This document shows positions 1 through 10,764 of a DNA stretch of 64,000 nt, piece after piece. The stretch lies in the NCBI GenBank assembly GCA_033816765.1, contig CM066287.1:3100001-3164000 (forward strand). The letters run 5' to 3'. Made by a program: the position numbers and the translations under genes. Source of the DNA: Nothopassalora personata. Lineage: Eukaryota; Ascomycota; Dothideomycetes; Mycosphaerellales; Mycosphaerellaceae. The notes beneath the pieces were generated by a model that saw only the letters and a list, made by a program, of their open reading frames with translations, did no database searches and was not told the origin of the DNA. Every line of letters starts with the position of its first letter. Position 1 is the first letter of the stretch.

Positions 1-133
1 ACTAAGTTATACCAGAACTAACATTACTATTTACTTACTGTATTACTATAGTAATTACCACTACCCTCCGCGACCCGGCACAACCAGACCAGATTCATAG
101 GCCGAGGTACGACCTACAGATCGACTGTACTGA

Positions 134-2278
134 CTAGCATCCATCTGGCCTTCGGTGAAAGTGGTCGGCTTTCAATTGTAGAACACCCTGGGCATCCAGA
201 CTCAACTCGCATGACCACGCTTTTGACGTGCAACCACTGCTCGCCAGAGACCCGGCATGGTGGCATTTCCGGGGACGCGCGGACTCCTGGCAGTGGCACC
301 CTGATCTGGTGATGTCTACTGACTCGCTCCCTTGGTGGCCATTCGTAGTCGTTTGCGGAGCGTGTTGAGCGCTCCGCGTCGACTTCGTGCTTGAGGGCGA
401 TGGACTGCTCTCAGTTGATGCCTTACCTTCAGTACCCGAATGGTGTGCCGCGTTAGGCGAGATAGATCTGCTCTTGCTAGATAGTTTTGCAGGCGAGGTT
501 ATACGTGCCTCTAGTGAGCGACTCTCCTGTTCCTGATCTCTATGTGTCATGCTGGACTTTTTAGAGCCGAGGGAAGAGGGTGAAGTCGCTGGCTTCTCAG
601 CCTCGATTTGGATAGCATGTAGGACTCCTTGAGATACGTTCCTCGCAGACCTCTTCGAACTTCCTGTAACCGGGACACTGCTTGATGCTTTCGGCTCGCG
701 AGCGCCTTCTGTCCGATTGCCTGGCCCGGAGACAGTCGCTTCTTGAGACCCTGGCCTGCTGGACGTACGAGATCGTGGTATGTCTGCAGTAGTGACCGAT
801 CCGTCCTCGTGAATATCAGCGCTGATAACCTCCCGACGTTGCATATGATTAGAAGCGGCTGCTTTCCCCTCATCCTCGCCTTTGGTGAGGTCTTTTGGCG
901 ATGTCCTCCGTCCTCGCCGTGGGCTAACACTGCTTGCCTTCGAGGAAACCGGCTCCTTGACAGCAGTGCTATGCTTGCTGTGCCGACTTGCGGTGCCACT
1001 GCGAGAGATTGCCGGACTCCAGGTTTCCTGACCTTTTGCTATCTGCGAGACTGGACACTTCCTCGATGATCTGGCAGACGATTGTCGCGATTCTCCATCT
1101 GCTGTTCCAGGGGCTGTGATGTCTAGCTTCGAGTCTGCGCGAGTCTTGGACGATTTGCTGGAAATGGCCTCAATACCAGGGCTCGCTCGGTCTGATGGAG
1201 TCGCCTTGTTGCGACTATTTCCCTTTGAGCCATGGCGATTCTGATCTCTGCCCTGCGTAAATCCAGATATCTCTCTCATTGCGGATACCGCACCTGGCGG
1301 AGCATCTGGGCTCTCGTGCTTCGAACGCAGGGGACTCCTGTCGAAGATCCGCGAGTCCGCACGACTCTTTGACGACTTGCTGGACTTGCCCGGAAATTGG
1401 TGGTTCGCTCGTGGAGGCGCGGCGGCCTTGCTATTACTGCTTCTCTGTGAGCTACCACGACCCTGTTCATCGAACTGTGTCATTCCAGCTATGCCGCTCA
1501 CTTCGGGTAGCGCACGTGGTGAAGCATCCTCTTGGGAAGCGCTAGAGTTTGGACGACTCATTGATGTCTTTTTAGAATCCTTCTGTGCATCCTGGCTCTC
1601 GCGCTGAGTCTTAGTAGACTTCAACTCCATATTTTCCGCCTCGCTGGTCACTTTTCCGCCGAGAACAACAGGCCCTTCGCCTCGTGGTAAGCTCCAATCA
1701 TGCTCGGTAGCAGCAGCAGAAGCAGCTACATCCTCCCACTCGTCTTCGCTCCCCACTTTTGGAGGGTCCTTACGTTTTCGTCTTCGACCCTGCTTACGTT
1801 CCAACAACGCCTTCAACCTTTCGATCTCTCTTTCGGCACTAGCAAGCTCCGTACTCAGCGCGGAATGCAATCGCTTCAACACTCTTGCTTGCCGCGGCAC
1901 GCCGTTACCAGACTTCAGCAGTCTGCTGACTTTCCAGAATACGGATAGTAGCTTCAGCAATGCCCCAAGACTGCTCCTATCTTGCAAGCTTCGCGCTTGT
2001 CTATCTTCAGGTTGAGTACCGTGAACTGCCAGCAATGGAAAGTGCTGCACGATATTTTCCAACACAGCCTCGATCCAAGGCTTCGTCAAGCGGACTGCTT
2101 GTTGCAGAATTTCGAGATCGGCTTGGGTGTTCTTGCCAACATGGGGATCCGTCGCGACGTTTACGGAAAGTGCTGCTATGCTGAGGAGGGTACGCGGGAG
2201 ACTTGTTTGCGCAGCGTTATTGCTGCGGCGAGAAACAGCTCTGGTTGATACTTGAGACATTCTGGTCAGCATTAGCAT
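134..2278 (-). CDS. Hypothetical Ser/Arg-rich protein, 714 aa
   Basis: A single uninterrupted minus-strand frame. I do not recognise the family. The first ~180 residues are the only part likely to fold: they hold hydrophobic and amphipathic helices (an LLKLLSVFWKVSRLL stretch, then a probable coiled coil around SAEREIERLKALLERK) followed by a basic cluster (GRRRKRKDPPK). The remaining ~530 residues are low complexity, dominated by Ser, Lys, Arg and Pro with recurring S-S-K-S-S/R motifs, as in disordered phosphorylated nuclear or cytoskeletal proteins. The start could be Met1 or Met7; both follow an in-frame open stretch. The tail contains several Cys and His near residues 670-690 but no recognisable zinc motif. 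Coding status rests on length and absence of stops; function is unknown. Confidence 0.7.
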   Translation of the reverse strand: MLMLTRMSQVSTRAVSRRSNNAAQTSLPRTLLSIAALSVNVATDPHVGKNTQADLEILQQAVRLTKPWIEAVLENIVQHFPLLAVHGTQPEDRQARSLQDRSSLGALLKLLSVFWKVSRLLKSGNGVPRQARVLKRLHSALSTELASAEREIERLKALLERKQGRRRKRKDPPKVGSEDEWEDVAASAAATEHDWSLPRGEGPVVLGGKVTSEAENMELKSTKTQRESQDAQKDSKKTSMSRPNSSASQEDASPRALPEVSGIAGMTQFDEQGRGSSQRSSNSKAAAPPRANHQFPGKSSKSSKSRADSRIFDRSPLRSKHESPDAPPGAVSAMREISGFTQGRDQNRHGSKGNSRNKATPSDRASPGIEAISSKSSKTRADSKLDITAPGTADGESRQSSARSSRKCPVSQIAKGQETWSPAISRSGTASRHSKHSTAVKEPVSSKASSVSPRRGRRTSPKDLTKGEDEGKAAASNHMQRREVISADIHEDGSVTTADIPRSRTSSRPGSQEATVSGPGNRTEGAREPKASSSVPVTGSSKRSARNVSQGVLHAIQIEAEKPATSPSSLGSKKSSMTHRDQEQESRSLEARITSPAKLSSKSRSISPNAAHHSGTEGKASTESSPSPSSTKSTRSAQHAPQTTTNGHQGSESVDITRSGCHCQESARPRKCHHAGSLASSGCTSKAWSCELSLDAQGVLQLKADHFHRRPDGC

Positions 2279-2597
2279 TTTGGCGGAAGACAGGCATGTC
2301 GACAGTGTGGTAGAGAGTTAGAAGAGTATCGCTCCTGACATTCACCACTGCATCTTCCGCGTGAGAAGATCGAGGACCTGCTGATCCGTGACCTCTGCCA
2401 CATGTCACGTTTGCAGTAGGGATCGAGCAAACATTGCTGGTTGTCACTGTGTTAGCACATGAGACGCTCAAGAAGTCATCGAGGTCTGTCCAGTAGAGGC
2501 AGGATCGAAATCTGTCGCCCAGAGTAATGATATCTGTCTATCTAGCTGGGAGTGGAACTCGTGTTCGTGATCTTCGTCCTGAGTCGTACGTATTTAA
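2279..2597. other. Intergenic, 319 bp
   Basis: Lies between two minus-strand genes and should contain the promoter of the upstream-lying Ser-rich gene and the terminator of the next. I see no specific site. Confidence 0.5.
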
Positions 2598-3614
2598 TCA
2601 ATTCCTGCTTCGTGTTTCCATAGGGTGCTCGCTGATTGTTGTCCCTCCTGGTGTCGTTGAAGCAGCCCCAGAATCTTTCCGTCCATCCCCCTCGGCCCTC
2701 TGTTGCGGGTCGATACTGTCCATAAAGGGCGAGTATGGGGCAGCAATAACATACTCCCTACCCTTATTTTGCGATGTCCCTGAGGTACCCGGCCACTTCT
2801 GCTGTTGCGCATGCATCTTTTCCAGAGGCTCACCAGCTATGCCATACTTCTCCCAGTTGACATATGGCATCCTGACCACATTCTGCGCGCCAGGGATCCG
2901 CGGGAACGGCTTCGTAGCGTCCACATCCGTCTTCTCCTGCGATTGCGGTTGTGACGGCTGCGAATCAGGAACCTCTGCGGGTAGGTCTGGCGACAAGGAA
3001 TCATCCTCTGTCGCATGGCCATTCTCATGCCGTGCACCTCGCACCGGCCCCTCCTTATCGTCGTCGTCTTCATCATCTCCGTCGCTCTCCTGGTCCAGTA
3101 TGGCAGTCAGATCACCGAGCTTCGGCCTCTGCTCCGTCAGCTTTCCTGCCGCCAGCTCGGTCTTGAAGTGCGCTGGGTCATCGAGTGCCAGCTGCTTCAG
3201 GCTCTGCAGTGTCTTTATATCGCCTTGCGCCTTCTTCTTCTGGAACTGCAAAGTCGATATTGCCGCTCGTAACGCTATCGCATCGCTCGCATCGTCGCTG
3301 GAGAAGGGCAGGTTCGGCGGCTGTGGTATGTATTCTGTCGGCGGTATCGTCGGCTTCTCTTTGGCAGACTGTTGTGTCTGTGCATCCGGCACCTGGAAGG
3401 TGAAGTTGCCACCATTATCGGGCGGCACGAACGCTGGCTGTGTCGCAGCGGAGGGCACGGGGAGCACCGGCTGGACTTTGGGCGTGATCGGGCTGTATGC
3501 GGGCGCTCTCGGCGACGGCGGTCGAGGCGGTACGTGGTCGTTATTCTGGTCGGACGGTTGTTGCTGGTACTGGTAGTATGCCGGTATCGATGTGTCGACG
3601 GTTGGGTGTGACAT
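2598..3614 (-). CDS. Conserved hypothetical Pro/Gln-rich protein, 338 aa
   Basis: An intron-free minus-strand gene starting at an ATG. The N-terminal ~100 residues are Pro/Gln/Tyr rich and disordered. A helical block at about residues 110-165 (S-D-A-I-A-L-R-A-A-I-S-T-L-Q-F-Q-K-K-K-A-Q region, then L-K-Q-L-A-L-D-D-P) is followed by an acidic run of Asp/Glu. A second conserved-looking block near residues 240-275 reads I-P-G-A-Q-N-V-V-R-M-P-Y-V-N-W-E-K-Y-G-I. Two ordered blocks around an acidic linker are typical of subunits of nuclear complexes, but I cannot name the family. A long plus-strand frame (2527-3576) covers the same DNA; its Ser/Cys/Gly-rich low-complexity translation marks it as the mirror of this gene. 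Confidence 0.75.
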   Translation of the reverse strand: MSHPTVDTSIPAYYQYQQQPSDQNNDHVPPRPPSPRAPAYSPITPKVQPVLPVPSAATQPAFVPPDNGGNFTFQVPDAQTQQSAKEKPTIPPTEYIPQPPNLPFSSDDASDAIALRAAISTLQFQKKKAQGDIKTLQSLKQLALDDPAHFKTELAAGKLTEQRPKLGDLTAILDQESDGDDEDDDDKEGPVRGARHENGHATEDDSLSPDLPAEVPDSQPSQPQSQEKTDVDATKPFPRIPGAQNVVRMPYVNWEKYGIAGEPLEKMHAQQQKWPGTSGTSQNKGREYVIAAPYSPFMDSIDPQQRAEGDGRKDSGAASTTPGGTTISEHPMETRSRN

Positions 3615-4305
3615 GATGTGGTCTGTGCTCCATCGACGTCGACTTCACCAAGCACACCGCACACCGCACACCAAGTAAGTCTGCGTCTGGCGGAGAGCGA
3701 GTTCTGACGGTGTGCGAATATTGTGCTGCTGACTTATACCGGCCTGGAAAGTGCTCGAAAAGCTTTTCGTACCGGCGTGTACCTACATCTGCTCTGCGGG
3801 GACTATTTTCTCGTCAAAGAAAGAAGGCTTCTCTTTGCCGCTTGCCAGCTTGTGCATGACGACAGCACGTGCACTACATTATCCATTCACCGGACTCAGC
3901 AAATCCTTCGTGCCACTGTCCGCGCGCTAAACCCGGGTCGCGACTGTAGGAAAGAGGAACAGCAAGAATCGCAGCAAGAAACAGCATAATCACCTAAGCG
4001 CATGTATACATCCGCGCCGCCCGCCCGACAACGACTATCGCTACCTGAGATGGATACGATTCAACACCTCCCCTCGGGATCCTACCTAGGCAGGTAGAGA
4101 GCCGTTCCATGCTGCGGCAATTTAGGTACTAATAAAATACTTACTGCCCTGTACAAATTTACCTCCTGCTCAGTGCTTTACGCCCATAAGCTTCTAGAAA
4201 TAATGTAGGTAGAAATGCCCAACGCCTGTCAGTGAAAGACATGTGGCCGCCGAAGTCAAGCGCCTTCCATGATGCACGTGATAACTATGATCCTCCCTGG
4301 CGCTC
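3615..4305. other. Intergenic, 691 bp
   Basis: Upstream region of the Pro/Gln-rich gene and downstream region of the Rab GAP gene. Contains short open frames only. No RNA gene or repeat recognised. Confidence 0.5.
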
Positions 4306-7300
4306 TCACGACTTCTCGTTGAGCATTGCCTGCACGCTTGACCACTTTTGCTTGATAGCATCGCATTCGGTTTGAGTCTAGGGAGAAGTCAACACAGTGG
4401 TTCCCAAACACTTTAGGTAGGGCACTTACCTGAGCATGTGCCATCTTTGAGTTGACCAGCTCATGTTCCATCTCGTCCATCTCCTCCTTTAAGTGGCGGT
4501 TCTCGTTTTGTACTTCGATGTTCCGCTGCATGATCCGATCCATTTCCTCCTTCAACTTCTCCTCCACCTCGGCAGGTTGCGCATCGACCATCTTCTGTAG
4601 CTCTCCCACCTTCAGCTTGAGGCCTTCATTTTCGTCCAGTAATGTATCGTTCTCAAGCTTGACCTTGACGAGGTCCTGTGCAATGTTGACGTGCTCGGCA
4701 TCATGCTGCTGCACACGTTCTTCAAGCGCCTTTAGCCTGGCTGTTAACGCCGCGTTCGAAGTGCGTAGACTCTCCAATTCGCCTTCGCGTTCTCGCTCCA
4801 GCTTCTGTGTCTCCTCCCACTCCACGGTATACTGGGCGAGGGTTTCGTCAGATATCTTGATGCTGCACGCATCTCTGACCATCTCATCCGCTTTGTACAG
4901 GTCCTTGTCGGCTCCACCACCAACAGAGCCGAAGAACCCAGAATCCAGGAGCGACGACGCGGATGGAGACTTGTCAATGTACACATCAAACAGTCTCTCC
5001 TTCAGAAAGTTGGTCAAATGACTCATATCTCTCATTTCCAACAGGGCTGCCCTGTTTCGCTGCATGAGCACGATGCCAAATTTGAGGATAGCTGTCAACC
5101 CTTCGCTGAGTATCAAATCGTAGATCCGTAACACTAGCTGCAGCGGAAACCGGTATGCGAACAAGGTCAAGAACCACTGCGTGGCGTAAAGCTGGGGACT
5201 GACGTTCCGGCGTCGCAAGTGGCAATATACGGCGGGCTCGTACTCTTCCAAAAGTCTTTCGAACTGGTACAGTCGCAGGTGCAAGCCCGGCATGTCTGCA
5301 GTGAACATGCTGCGGAGGTCGTACTTGCTCATGAGCCTGACGAGTAACGTGAAAGCCTCTTCTTCGGCGAGGTTGAAAAGCAGTGGCATGGCAATGAAGT
5401 TGATACCTTGCGCATATCCGACACCTTCGTCGAAAAGTGCATAGGCTTTGCAGACCCCAAAAAGCGCATCTTGCAACCCATTGGCTTGTGTGAACTTGCT
5501 GTACGATGTCCGCGAGCCCATGTCTCGCTTGATAGCCTTTTCGAGCTTCTGTAAAGCAACAGCGTCCCGCTTCTGTTTCTCCTCAAGCAGCTTGGATCTG
5601 AGCTCTGGTCCGCTGCTCTCGACCGAAACCGAAGTTGGCGGGCTTGCAACGCCAGAGGTGGCTGTCGTCGATCGATCCGAGTGGTCACTTGAGGCATCAG
5701 AGATGGCACCATCTTTTTCAATGGCGGTCCCGTTTGCACCTATTACCGAGCCTGGCCGCGATGGCACGGGGCGACGCTCAGATTCTGTCCCTCTGGCTTT
5801 CAGTGTCCGGTATACGTTCTCTAGCTCTTCATTCTTGCTTTCAGCCAATACTTGCCACACCACACCCCGGATGACTGAAGGAATTCCGGAAGTGATGGCT
5901 TGATTGAGCTGTTCACCACTGGCCCGCGCGACAGCAGCAGGACCCTCATAAACAAGCTTCTGCCAAAGATCCCAATTGACCTCCTGAGGTTCTGTCGTAG
6001 GGCCTGCTGATACGCCCGAGGCAGTCCCAGGAGGTAAGCTGGGATTCAATGACGGCGATTTGAGGGTTGTCGTCGAACTGGCCCGCTCTTCCCGGGTCGA
6101 GTTTATACGCGTCCGGGTATCCGCATCACTCTGTGCCCTCTCCGTCCTTGCGTCTGATTCTTCTGAAATGTGCCCATTCGCTTCATGAGTTCTGTACTCC
6201 TGCTGCCGTCGAAGACTCGAGAATTGGTCTTGTAGGCTCGGCTTGCTTCCATCGTGTATAGCTGGCAGTAGACTGCCGTCCACTGGCGCGAGTGAGGGTT
6301 CAGTACCGCGCCGTCCATTGAATCTGCTTTCGTGCCTAGGTGCTGGCGGCGATCGTGCAGACTTCCTAATACTGCCCATCCTGCCTAACAGCGCCCCAAA
6401 GCCACTGGATGCTTTCCGTGCTAGATTCCCTGGCTGCTGTGGAGGTGAGCTAGGGTCCGCGTTCTGGCGATTCAGGGCTTGAAGGCGGTCGGCAGAAGAT
6501 GGTGGGGGTTGGGATATGATCGGCAACTCGCCAGAGAGGCCTTGAATAGTTCGGACTGGAGATCGCTGACGTGAAGCAGAAGGCGCCTTGCCAGGTGACA
6601 GGCTCCGCTCCCGGATGCTGGGTGCTAGGGAAGGCTTCCTGACAGAGGGAGGCAGCTGCACGCTGTCAGGAGTCGACTGCCGCGAGCGCGACTGCTGTTC
6701 CGACTCTGCCTCGTCTTTCGATTCTGCTGTGTCTTCGCTGTCCCCGGTGGTAGGCATGACCGCAGTCGCTTGATTGTCGCTGTCGTGGTCCTCCACCTTG
6801 ATGGGAGGCTTCTTGTCATCCGCAGCGTCGGCTTCGAGTCCGCCCGCAGCGTTGGCTTCGAGTCCGCCCGCAGCGTCGGCTTCGAGTCCACCTGCACCAT
6901 CCCCTTGCGCCGACGCATTGGTCGTCACGTGGCCTTGGGCAGCGATCTCTGGTTCGGTGGAGGCCGGTCGTGGTGTCGATTCTGCGTCCTCGAATGTTTC
7001 CTGAATGTCCAGTGTCAGTCCAGCGATATGCATACCATACCGCAGTTTCGGATGGGAAAAAACTCGGGGCTGCCACGCTCACAGTCTTGTCTGCTTCATC
7101 TTCGTCTACATCTTTGACCCGCATTTCCGATGCCATGTCGGCCATTGACAGCTTAGTTGGTCCCCCGCTGCTCTTCCTGCTTCCTCGTGAACCTCGACTG
7201 CCAGCGGGGCGTAGACTCTTTCGCCGGTCTGGGATGCCCGGCGCCTGATTTCGCACCTGCGGCGCTGCAGATGCAGGTCCGGGAGAGGAAGGCGCTGTCG

Positions 7301-7412
7301 CGGTCGCAACGGGTTGTGCAGTGTCACTGGAACCTGTAGTTGGACTAGAGGGAGCTGCAGGTGAGCTAGATTGTGGAGGGGCCTGCACGGTGGTAGTCGA
7401 TGCCTCAGACAT
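4306..7412 (-). CDS. TBC-domain Rab GTPase-activating protein, Gyp5-like, ~990 aa
   Basis: Three exons: 7412-7083, 7000-4430 and 4377-4306. Intron 1 (82 bp, GTGAGC donor, CTGAC branch, CAG acceptor) joins 110 codons to the large exon. Intron 2 (52 bp, GTAAGT) replaces a read-through tail by a 23-residue end (TQTECDAI...LNEKS). The N-terminal ~470 residues are disordered, with a three-copy GGLEADAA repeat and many SP/SR sites. The TBC domain spans about residues 480-780 with an IRGVVW arginine-finger block and the glutamine-finger block YAQGINF, both needed in this family to accelerate GTP hydrolysis by Rabs. A long coiled coil follows (about 840-970). TBC plus C-terminal coiled coil matches Gyp5/EVI5-type GAPs, which act in Golgi-to-plasma-membrane traffic. 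Family is certain; the Gyp5 orthology is an inference. Confidence 0.9.
6821..6892. repeat. 24-bp tandem repeat, 3 copies, coding
   Basis: Three near-identical 24-bp units (6821-6844, 6845-6868, 6869-6892) inside the N-terminal disordered part of the Rab GAP. Each encodes eight residues of the GGLEADAA type, so copy-number change would keep the frame. Confidence 0.9.
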
Positions 7413-8272
7413 GGCCTGTACAATAGCCGCGGCGGGCTTGGTGGGACATGATAGTGAACAGGAAGCAAACTGCAATAAAGTCAAACAGACGACCTCACCA
7501 CTTAAACAGGAACACTCCTTCTCGCGCTGGTCTCAGGGACAACAGGGGTCGAATGGCATCTCCTGGCCCTGCGGGTTTACGTACACTGCTAGCGATGCCT
7601 CCATGGATGAACCGACCAATCTCTGTGCATTGGCCTGCGTCTTCACCGCTGACGAGAGCATATCACCAGCTGCGCCCTGTGCCGTACGATTTCACGTCCA
7701 AGACCTCGCGCAGCTCTGACAAAGGACATCGCTAAGATATGCCTTGCAGCTCTCTCGCCGTCGAGTCCGTGAAGCCTTAAAGGGTGCGGGCTCGAAATTT
7801 AGGTTCGGGCTCGTCCGCCGCTGCTACTGTAAAAGCCTAAAAATACGACCAAATCTGCCTGGGCCAGGATGACACGACGGGGAGTCTGGAGTCTGGACAC
7901 CAACATGGTCACTAACTTCTCCGCACGCCCGGCCCTAACCACTCTGACATGGCCCCTCGGCGTGTGTGCGCGTGCTACAGTACTACAGTACTGCTAAGTT
8001 AGCACGATATCGCGCTACTTTCGCATGGGTTCAGGCACTGACTCCAACCCATGCTGACGGGCTTGACGCGTTGCTCTCCAAACACAACATTGTGGACTGT
8101 CTAGAGGACTAGAGCCACGAAAGCTGGAGGCAGGAACTATTTCGCCTATCTCCATACACAGAAGTGAAGACCAACAGAACCAGGTTCGATGGCGCAATTA
8201 CTGCAAGCTTGGGGGGAATAGGAGCCGACCTTCCATACCTCCGTCTGTCCACAATCAGACCGGCAATATGAT
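7413..8272. other. Intergenic, 860 bp
   Basis: Upstream of the Rab GAP and downstream of the dehydrogenase gene. Short frames on both strands look like chance. A short TACAGTACTACAGTACT direct repeat lies near 7976-7992. Confidence 0.5.
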
Positions 8273-9227
8273 TCAAGAAATGGGGACAAAGTACTGACCA
8301 ACTTGCAAATTCACGCCGTTGACGTGCCCACTCAGATACGGCGAGGCCATGACTGCTACTTGCCTTGCGACATCCTCCGGCAGAGCGACCTTTTGAAGCG
8401 GGACAGTCGCCAGAGCTCGCTCCACGACCTTTCTATCCTTCAATGTGTTCTCCGCCAGAGGCGTGGCTACCCAACCAGGATTGACACTGTTAACTCTGGC
8501 CCGCGGTGCTATCTCGACAATTTCGTTCTTCAGTGTCGGGATCATGCCGTACATGAAAGCAGCTTTAGACGCAGCATAATCTCCATGATTCGCCTCGCCA
8601 AATTTGCCAGCTGTCGAACCAATGAAGACGATGCTCGCCACTGCCTTTGTTTGGTCTGATGCTGATCGCAGCGCGCGCATGTAGGCTTTGCAGAGCAGGA
8701 ATGGTCCGGTCAAATCAACGTCCAGCGTGTTCCGCCACTGCTTTAGGTCCATGTCGACGATATGGGTGTTATTCTCAGGCCATATGCTGGATTGAACAGG
8801 CATATCAGCTTCTAGCTTGAAGGCAACTTCAAAACGATCTCTCGACGGAACTCACCCGTGGTTCGAAACGAGCACCGCTACAGGTCCACCATTCTTCTCA
8901 GCAGCTTGCTGAAACAAATGGGTAACAGCTGCCTCATCTCGGACATCGGCCTGAAGCGTCACGATATCCGGTATATCTGAAAGATCGCCCAGCTTCGAAT
9001 TGTAGTGGGCACTCACCCTTGCGCCCAATTGTCGGAATGTCTTGACGAGCTCGAGGCCGATCCCACCCGCGGCCCCTACATACAGAGGTCAGACATGCTC
9101 GGGCAAGGCGTGGCTATGTCTCAGCTGTTGGAGGCCAAGCAAGGCCCATAGGTATTCCGCGCCCACCAGTTTATATCATACCGGTGATCAGGACGTGCAC
9201 TCCCGTGAGTCCGAAGTCGATCGACAT
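8273..9227 (-). CDS. Short-chain dehydrogenase/reductase, 259 aa
   Basis: Three exons: 9227-9182, 9075-8856 and 8786-8273, separated by introns of 106 bp and 69 bp. The spliced length is 780 nt (259 aa plus stop), normal for classical SDRs. Splicing creates the Rossmann nucleotide-binding motif TGAAGGIG across intron 1 and restores the structural NHG motif (LVSNHG) across intron 2, which confirms both junctions. Catalytic residues are visible: the Ser of IVFIGSTAG, then the YAASK motif (Tyr and Lys), then the PGWVATPL cofactor loop. Residues after beta-2 do not show a clear Arg, so NAD versus NADP preference is open. The substrate cannot be deduced. No signal peptide or membrane segment, so it is probably cytosolic. 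Confidence 0.93.
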
Positions 9228-9780
9228 TGCGGCTGACAGAAGACAAGCCGATAATTTGTGTAGTGCGATCTTTAACGAAACCCTGGCCAGCACTTTCAAG
9301 CTAGCAGCGATGGCAGGCACAATGTATATGGGATTTAGGAACAAGAGACACGTCCGATGAAAGAGGCAAGTGTTCGCGACACTAAGTGTCTCCGCAGCAG
9401 AAGAGTGCAAGCGAAAGGCGTGAGTGGAGAGCTTTCTGCATCGTTCACGTGACCTGAAGCTCTATTGAGAACAGAGATTCACTTCTCCATTGACAAAGGC
9501 GTCGTGTGTGAAGATCTTTATTGAGAAGATTTCTATGGGCTCTCAACAACACAATGCATTGTCGACTGCTCAATAACGCTTTGCCCTTCCTGGGTACAAA
9601 TTTCTTCGAGAGAAGACCAATTTCATCAACCACCCAAGCAGCCTCGCATCTATCAAGCAACAACTACCAACTCAAGAACAACCGTTCCAGCTCTATCGGT
9701 TCTTGAAGTCTGCAGTCAAGGCGTCAGGAACGACGAACTCTCAGCGATCTTCATCCCTACCAAAAGACAACTCCAACAAC
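9228..9780. promoter_or_regulatory. Divergent promoter region, 553 bp
   Basis: Separates the minus-strand dehydrogenase start from the plus-strand membrane-protein start and must carry both promoters. A pyrimidine/CAAC-rich stretch lies just upstream of the 9781 ATG. No defined binding site is claimed. Confidence 0.5.
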
Positions 9781-10764
9781 ATGTTCTCATCAGACCTCGA
9801 GAAGGGCGCTGGCGCTCACGCCTCCTCCGAGTTCGACCACAACACATCTTCACACCCAGTATCGGGCGACTTTCCACCGAAGTACGAGTCGCAGGTCAAC
9901 ATCGAAATGCAAAGGTTCGGCGAGGCTCAGCCACAGGCACCAAAGATCGTCGACATCGACTACGACACTCTCGCACCCAGCCAGCGCAAGCAGGGCAAGC
10001 TTCCGATGTGGCTCTATGCTATCGTTGCCAGTTCGATCGTTGCAATGGTCATTGGCGCTGTCATCATCGCCGTTCATGTCGCGAATCAGAAGCGACACGA
10101 TGACACACAGGCAAGTTCATCCTCACCAGTTGCGGAGCCTTCAGCTAACACCACACAGACAGCTGTGATCACCAGATCAGAGCCAGACGCTTCGAGGGCT
10201 TCGATGACCATGTCACCGGCTCTGCAACCGGTGTCCCGCGCAATCACCACTGTGACTATACAACCAATCACTTCAACGGTCTACCTCACGGTCACGCCGC
10301 CAGCGCCGTCGACCACCACAGTAATGGTTGTGCCATCCGAGTCGACCTCCCTCTCCACTCCGGTCATGACAGTAGTCTCAACAATGGCTGGTGCTGTAAT
10401 GACCGTCTCCGTTACCGTTCCCACCGTGGTGGCCACCTCAACATTGGGTGTGTTTGCATCGACCAGTGCAGAGACTTCGAGCACAAGCAGCGCATCGGTA
10501 TCCTTAAGGTTCAAGGGATTCGACGGTCCACTCCTCGCAAATGGCCTTACAAGCGTAATGAGCGGCGTCACACTGAGCACCAGCACTGAGGCAGAGACTT
10601 CAACGACCACCGAGACATCCACTACAGCGCCCACCACCGAAACTGTGGTCTCGATCACGACGGACCTTGCTACAGAGACCGTTTCAGAGGAGAAGATTCC
10701 GATTGTGTCGACTGCACACCCATTTCTTTACCGCTGCTCAGTTCCAGGCATGGCTTGCGGCTGA
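9781..10764 (+). CDS. Single-pass membrane protein, Ser/Thr-rich ectodomain, 327 aa
   Basis: The frame is open from 9703, but I place the start at the ATG at 9781 because it has an A at -3 in a CAAC context and begins a coherent N-terminus. Residues 1-75 are hydrophilic. Residues 76-100 form one strongly hydrophobic helix (MWLYAIVASSIVAMVIG...) followed by a basic stop-transfer QKRHDD. The remaining ~220 residues are Thr/Ser/Val/Pro rich with many TTV and STT runs, as in O-mannosylated fungal cell-surface stalks. There is no N-terminal signal peptide, so the protein should be oriented by the internal helix. The general plan resembles wall-stress sensors or septal proteins, but the family is not recognised and the function is unknown. 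Confidence 0.75.
   Translation: MFSSDLEKGAGAHASSEFDHNTSSHPVSGDFPPKYESQVNIEMQRFGEAQPQAPKIVDIDYDTLAPSQRKQGKLPMWLYAIVASSIVAMVIGAVIIAVHVANQKRHDDTQASSSSPVAEPSANTTQTAVITRSEPDASRASMTMSPALQPVSRAITTVTIQPITSTVYLTVTPPAPSTTTVMVVPSESTSLSTPVMTVVSTMAGAVMTVSVTVPTVVATSTLGVFASTSAETSSTSSASVSLRFKGFDGPLLANGLTSVMSGVTLSTSTEAETSTTTETSTTAPTTETVVSITTDLATETVSEEKIPIVSTAHPFLYRCSVPGMACG

Noticed and set aside
2527..3576. 349-codon plus-strand frame over the Pro/Gln-rich gene
   Set aside because: Its translation is Ser/Cys/Gly low complexity and is the mirror of a better minus-strand gene with ordered blocks.
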